Part shown: positions 7,472-11,045 of the stretch, one piece after another
Position numbering within the stretch: the first letter of the stretch is position 1
How the letters are laid out: each line of letters opens with the position of its first letter
Origin: JBKHBQ01 sp046542305
Lineage (GTDB): Bacteria > Bacteroidota > Bacteroidia > Bacteroidales > 4484-276
Direction: 5' to 3'
NCBI GenBank assembly: GCA_046542305.1
Contig: JBKHBQ010000130.1
Span: 1 to 11,045, forward strand
Length of the DNA stretch: 11,045 nucleotides
The notes under the pieces: model-generated
The model's database searches: none
What the model saw: only the letters and a program-made list of their open reading frames with translations
Told to the model about the DNA's origin: nothing
Position numbers and translations under genes: made by a program

Positions 7472-8224
7472 ATGTCGAACTTAAAAATTTTGGTTGTGGA
7501 AGATGAGATGCTGGTGGCTGCAGACATCCAGGAGAGCCTCGAAATCCTGGGGTATACCGTGCAAAATACCGTAGCCACCGGCCAGGCCGCCATCGATCAG
7601 GTGGAAAAAGACCTCCCCGATGTAATCCTGATGGACATCATGCTAAAAGGAGACATGACCGGCGTGGAAGCCGCCAACCTCATCAGAAAAAAACACGACG
7701 TACCCATTATTTACCTTACGGCAAACGCCGATATCGGTACCATCGAAAAGGCGAAGATATCCCTGCCCTACGGCTACATCATCAAGCCATTTACAGAAAA
7801 AGATCTGCAAACCAACATCGAAATCGCCCGTTTTAAATTCGAGAACGACCTGAAGTCGAAAATGGAAAGCGATCAGTTCAACCGCTTCTTTACTGCCGGC
7901 GAGAAAAAACACATCATCGTGCAGGGCGAAAGCGGCGGGCTGGAAAAGCTGAATCCTGACGACATCTATTATATCGAAGCATCAGGCAATCAGTCGGTGG
8001 TGCATCTGCCGGAAGACGAACTGGTGATCGACCGCCCCATCGACGAAGCTCAAAAGCTTTTCCCTGCCGATAAGTTTATCAGGGTGAACAATGACCACAT
8101 CGTGAATATGGACAAGATTTTCCTGGCCAAATACCCGGAAATCATCATTGCCGAAAAGATGACCGTGATCATTGTGGACGAGGACAAAAAGGAACTCCTC
8201 GAGGAGAAAACCGGCACAGAATAA
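7472..8224 (+). CDS. Response regulator with LytTR output domain (250 aa)
   Basis: An N-terminal receiver (about 4-122; Glu10, Asp11, phospho-acceptor Asp55 in ILMDIMLKG, Thr83, Lys105 in IKPF) is followed by a LytTR domain (about 145-243) with DDIYYIEASGNQSVVHL and IRVNNDHIVNMDKI. The receiver is of the type that often pairs with HisKA_2 kinases, which fits the gene six bases upstream. LytTR domains normally bind direct repeats in promoters. Here the usual RVHRS in the recognition region reads RVNND, and the C-terminal part, where basic contacts are usual, reads VDEDKKELLEE, so DNA binding could be altered or weak. No gene other than this one in the operon has an output domain that might act on transcription. 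It is probably in the same mRNA as its neighbours: 32 bases separate it from the methyltransferase, with no promoter-like box between. Confidence 0.88.
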   Translation: MSNLKILVVEDEMLVAADIQESLEILGYTVQNTVATGQAAIDQVEKDLPDVILMDIMLKGDMTGVEAANLIRKKHDVPIIYLTANADIGTIEKAKISLPYGYIIKPFTEKDLQTNIEIARFKFENDLKSKMESDQFNRFFTAGEKKHIIVQGESGGLEKLNPDDIYYIEASGNQSVVHLPEDELVIDRPIDEAQKLFPADKFIRVNNDHIVNMDKIFLAKYPEIIIAEKMTVIIVDEDKKELLEEKTGTE

Positions 8225-8256
8225 AATCAGTATTAACCTCCCGCGAAAAAGATACT

Positions 8257-9138
8257 ATGAGTTCTACGGTAGAAACTACCAAAATCGATGCAATAGTTGA
8301 GGCGCTGTTTGCAAAAAATGGTCCTGACGAACAAGAATACGAACAAGTCCTCCGCTGGATCGACGACATCAAGCCCGAGGAGGTGGAATTGTTTCGTGAA
8401 AAAATGAAGCCTATCCTGAATCCCGGAACTATTATCGGTTTTTCGTTTACAAAACCATTCGGGTACAATGGTGATTTTTTCATTATCGAAAAGATTTATC
8501 AGCGCTACATCAGTCCCGATCAGAAATACAAAAAATGGGACACTTTTTTTCACACCTTCCCGGCAGCCATAGCAGTGGTAAACCGGAAACGTCTGGCCAT
8601 TGACGTGCTCCTTGATCTTAATGACCGTTCGGACGGACAAGATAAAAATGTACTTATTCTGGGCAGCGGCCCGGTAACCGAAGTGCATGAATATTTCCTG
8701 GGTGCCGACGAGAACCACCTGCAATTCGATCTGCTTGATCTCGACAAAAGAGCCATCTCCTATGCCAAAAGCAAGCATAAAGCCAATCTTCATTGCATGA
8801 ACTTTCACAACCACAACGTAATCAGATATGTGCCTGAAAAAAAATATGATTTAATCTGGAGCGCCGGTTTGTTCGATTATTTCAAGGATAAGCATTTCGT
8901 GTACCTGCTTAAAAAATATTATGCTTACGTGAAAGAGGGCGGTGAAATGATTATCGGAAATTTTAATGTGGAAAATCCTTCGCGCAAAATTATGGAAGTA
9001 CTGGGCGATTGGTTTTTGTATCACCGTTCTGAAGAGGAGCTCGTAAAATTTGCCATTCAGGCAGGCATACCCCGCGATAAGGCCGAAGTAATTACAGAGC
9101 CGCTGGGGATAAACCTTTTCCTGAAAGTGAAAAAATAA
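8257..9138 (+). CDS. SAM-dependent methyltransferase, PhcB-like (putative 3-hydroxy fatty acid methyl ester synthase family, 293 aa)
   Basis: This is a class I methyltransferase. Motif I LGSGPVTEV (135-143) and acidic motif II LLDLDKRA (159-166) form the SAM pocket; YDLIWSAGLFDYF (197-209) and EGGEMIIGNF (227-236) are the following strands. Family-diagnostic features as I recall them are an upstream domain with FGYNGDF (68-74) and PAAIAVVNRKR (102-112), plus SAGLFDY and the late W-YHRSEEEL segment (252-261). This pattern is that of proteins labelled extracellular factor 3-hydroxypalmitic acid methyl ester biosynthesis protein, after Ralstonia PhcB, which methylates 3-hydroxy fatty acids to make a quorum signal. 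Many family members are uncharacterised, so the substrate here is unknown. It is last in the operon and followed by a strong terminator. Co-location with two kinases and three receivers supports a signalling role. Generic class I methyltransferase is near certain; PhcB-like is moderately supported; signal synthesis is inference. Confidence 0.75.
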   Translation: MSSTVETTKIDAIVEALFAKNGPDEQEYEQVLRWIDDIKPEEVELFREKMKPILNPGTIIGFSFTKPFGYNGDFFIIEKIYQRYISPDQKYKKWDTFFHTFPAAIAVVNRKRLAIDVLLDLNDRSDGQDKNVLILGSGPVTEVHEYFLGADENHLQFDLLDLDKRAISYAKSKHKANLHCMNFHNHNVIRYVPEKKYDLIWSAGLFDYFKDKHFVYLLKKYYAYVKEGGEMIIGNFNVENPSRKIMEVLGDWFLYHRSEEELVKFAIQAGIPRDKAEVITEPLGINLFLKVKK

Positions 9139-9161
9139 AGCGCAGCCGAATTATTATATTT

Positions 9162-9201
9162 AAAACAGGCAGGTAACCGGTATTACCTGCCTGTTTTTTT
9201 T
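9162..9201 (+). terminator. Strong intrinsic terminator of the signalling operon
   Basis: A perfect 15-base-pair stem (9162-9176 with 9183-9197) with a six-base loop is followed by an unbroken run of eight T (9194-9201, partly in the stem). It starts 23 bases after the methyltransferase stop and is a textbook factor-independent terminator for the plus strand. Confidence 0.92.
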
Positions 9202-9204
9202 AGC

Positions 9205-9239
9205 AAAACCTTCCAGGTTTTAGAAACCTGGAAGGTTTT
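9205..9239. repeat. Palindromic intergenic element (16-bp perfect hairpin)
   Basis: Arms 9205-9220 and 9224-9239 are perfect inverted copies of a CCTTCCAGG-containing sequence around a TAG loop. It begins three bases after the operon terminator and ends in T on both strands, so it could terminate transcription either way. Similar CCTTCCAGG/CCTGGAAGG palindromes are, from memory, recurrent between genes in Bacteroidota, so it may be a dispersed REP-like element; only one copy lies in this window. Confidence 0.6.
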
Positions 9240-9255
9240 TCAAATGTACCACAAT

Positions 9256-9287
9256 AAAAAAAGGGAACCCGAAGGTTCCCTTTTTTT
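9256..9287 (-). terminator. Bidirectional terminator, serving the type IX secreted protein gene
   Basis: A perfect 14-base-pair stem made of seven A, GGGAACC and its complement encloses a four-base CGAA loop (9270-9273). Both strands end in seven T. It lies 17 bases beyond the stop of the minus-strand gene and is also a back-up for the plus-strand operon. Confidence 0.9.
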
Positions 9288-9303
9288 GTATTCCAATTAA
9301 GGA

Positions 9304-11045
9304 TTATTGGATGATCAGTTTCTCGGTGACAACTCCACTGGCGGTTTGTACACGTACAACGTATACACCGGTTTCGAAGCTGGCAGTGTTGATTCTGATT
9401 TCGCTCATCTCCATAGCCTTGTTGTAAACAACCTGACCAACATTGTTCATGATGGTTACCTGCTTGATACCGGCAGGTGATTGGATGTTTACAAAGTCGC
9501 TGGCCGGATTCGGATAAATGGCTGTTGTTCCCGAAGTTAATTCGTTAACACCTACGATGACACTAATAGGTTCAGCGCAAGATTCACACTGTTCCCATAC
9601 AGCGCATACTTTATAATCCCATTCACCGCTGGGTACATTTTCATGAATAAACTCAAGTTCCTCAATTATAGCTGTGTTCAATTTGACCCAGTTGCCTTCG
9701 ATCAAGATGTAGGCATTATATCCAAGCAATGCACGGATTTCGTCATTCCAAACCGGTTCGTCGGCTTTGGGCAGGTTACCTGCTACCACAGATCCGCGGG
9801 TGTTGTTGAAGTTATTCACAGCAATCGGTCTGGCAAGGGGTTTACCCATGGCATCCAAACCAATAACACCTGCAATGTTCCAGTTGTAGTCGAGACCAAG
9901 GCCTGACATGGGCTCCCATGCTCCGGCTCCAAGTCTGATCATGTCGCCGTATCCTGCCACTGCAGGACCAGCATCACAACCGGCCGGGAAATCACCTGCA
10001 GGATGAGTTATCTCGTAGCCTATCCACAGGTCAGTCGAAGCATTGATCTGAACCGGTGTAGCCAGCGAGAAGGAATTCCATTCACCATTGACAACTGTAA
10101 TCTCCTCACTATATACCTCGGTATTTCCGGTGGCTCCGGTCCATACTTTCAGTACGAAGGTAGCACCCAGATCGCTACGCGGGAAGATATCCATATCGGT
10201 AAGATACAGTCCGTCGAACTGTGTCAACTGATCCGGCTCCCAGTGAGCGGCTACCGAGAAGGTACCAGCAGCAGTCAAACCAATACCGTCATTATTGATA
10301 CCATCATCCCAACGGATAACACCACCGGGAACTTCTGGCTCATCCCACCAGAGCAATACATCATTAGTACCCAATATTTGTTCACCACCGAGATTTACAG
10401 GAGCAGGCAACGGACAAGGACCAGAACCTACAGTCAGCTCAACAGGAACATCCACCGAAGGATTGCTCGGGTCGTTGCTGGCAAAGTTCAGATTACCCAT
10501 ATAAGTACCCGGATCGAGGCCTTCCGAATTGAAGGTAACAGTGATGTCTTCGCTTTCACCCGGGTTAAGTGTACCCGAAAGGATGTCAGCAGAGAGCCAT
10601 TCACCGGGAGTTCCACCACCTGTAGTTGCTTTGAAGTCAGCGGCATTACCGTAGGTGTAAGTTTCGCAAGGATCAGTTACCGGAGCTGTCCAGTTGGTCC
10701 TGAACCTCAGGATATGTGTACCAGGCGCTGCGGATGCAGGAATGGTGATGTCGAATGTATAGTTTACATTGGCTTCATCACAAACTGCATCGTTGATAAC
10801 GAGCTCGTCCTCGGTGAGCAGCAGGTCGTCGTTGAAGTCGATCCATACATCAAAATATGTATCGCTGTAACCGGCCTGTACGGTAAGTGTGTAGGTACCA
10901 CCTGCGGGCAGATCATGGATCATATCAGTATAATCGTGATACCATTCAGGAGTTCCTGAACAGGGGATATCGGGTACATTCACCCCGTCGAGATCCCAGT
11001 AGATCAGTCCGTCGCCGAAGCCACAACCTGAGCTGTAGAGGTTAT
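9304..11045 (-). CDS. Secreted multi-domain protein with type IX secretion C-terminal sorting domain (C-terminal 579 residues)
   Basis: The frame is open to the right edge, so the N-terminus, signal peptide and any catalytic domain are missing; a GTG at 10981-10983 is not a credible start because coding continues upstream. Counting from the edge, about 34-138 resembles a GEVED domain (YFDVWIDFNDD at 63-73, ending GNAADF instead of the usual GEVEDY). About 148-205 is an Ig-like domain (LNPGESEDITVTF, FASNDPSNPSVDVPVELTV). About 213-395 resembles the adhesin or jelly-roll modules of gingipain-like proteins (DLWIGYEI at 338-345). About 436-498 is fibronectin III-like. Residues 505-579 are a type A sorting domain: AIYPNPASDFVNI, the NNVGQVVY turn and a final VVTEKLIIQ. 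Such proteins are exported through the outer membrane by the type IX system, the sorting domain is cleaved, and the protein is attached to the surface or released. Many relatives are proteases or adhesins, but neither role is shown here. Confidence 0.85.
   Translation of the reverse strand, partial: NLYSSGCGFGDGLIYWDLDGVNVPDIPCSGTPEWYHDYTDMIHDLPAGGTYTLTVQAGYSDTYFDVWIDFNDDLLLTEDELVINDAVCDEANVNYTFDITIPASAAPGTHILRFRTNWTAPVTDPCETYTYGNAADFKATTGGGTPGEWLSADILSGTLNPGESEDITVTFNSEGLDPGTYMGNLNFASNDPSNPSVDVPVELTVGSGPCPLPAPVNLGGEQILGTNDVLLWWDEPEVPGGVIRWDDGINNDGIGLTAAGTFSVAAHWEPDQLTQFDGLYLTDMDIFPRSDLGATFVLKVWTGATGNTEVYSEEITVVNGEWNSFSLATPVQINASTDLWIGYEITHPAGDFPAGCDAGPAVAGYGDMIRLGAGAWEPMSGLGLDYNWNIAGVIGLDAMGKPLARPIAVNNFNNTRGSVVAGNLPKADEPVWNDEIRALLGYNAYILIEGNWVKLNTAIIEELEFIHENVPSGEWDYKVCAVWEQCESCAEPISVIVGVNELTSGTTAIYPNPASDFVNIQSPAGIKQVTIMNNVGQVVYNKAMEMSEIRINTASFETGVYVVRVQTASGVVTEKLIIQ

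Noticed and set aside
8233..8814. 193-codon minus-strand reading frame opposite the methyltransferase
   Set aside because: It lies fully within the methyltransferase gene, which has intact SAM-binding motifs; no ribosome-binding or domain evidence for the antisense frame.
9162..9287. CRISPR-like array of three repeats
   Set aside because: The three palindromes have different sequences and irregular spacing and are explained as terminators plus one palindromic element; no cas genes are present.
10003..10959. 318-codon plus-strand reading frame opposite the secreted protein gene
   Set aside because: It is antisense to a frame with clear domains and a sorting signal, resembles no known protein, and its composition reflects the complementary codons of the real gene.

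Overview
The window looks like a chromosomal segment of a member of the Bacteroidota, probably near the Bacteroidales/Marinilabiliales. The evidence is a secreted protein with a type IX secretion (Por) sorting domain, a -33/-7 type promoter with a perfect TAnnTTTG box, weak or absent Shine-Dalgarno sites, an 800-residue MacB/FtsX-type permease of the kind common in this phylum, and a LytTR response regulator. I cannot assign a genus.

Left part, minus strand (1-4189). Reading leftwards there is a small TfoX C-terminal-domain protein, an ABC ATPase of the LolD/MacB class, its eight-helix FtsX-type permease, a hairpin terminator, and then the start of a periplasmic adaptor (HlyD/RND type) that runs off the left edge. 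ATPase and permease form one export or lipoprotein-handling unit. The adaptor has its own promoter region after the terminator, so it probably starts the next operon.

Middle part, plus strand (4420-9201). A strong-looking Bacteroidota promoter drives five tightly packed genes: a six-helix membrane histidine kinase, a stand-alone receiver protein, a soluble receiver/HisKA_2 hybrid kinase, a receiver-LytTR response regulator, and a SAM-dependent methyltransferase resembling PhcB, the enzyme that makes 3-hydroxy fatty acid methyl ester signals in Ralstonia. A strong intrinsic terminator follows. The gene set (membrane kinase, receiver fused to a kinase, further response regulator, PhcB-like methyltransferase) parallels the phcBSRQ quorum-sensing operon. 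This is the most interesting content of the window: a candidate cell-cell signalling module in a phylum where such a system is, to my knowledge, not established.

Right part (9162-11045). Three consecutive hairpins separate the signalling operon from a convergent minus-strand gene. That gene encodes the C-terminal 579 residues of a large secreted multi-domain protein ending in a type IX secretion sorting domain; its N-terminus lies beyond the right edge.
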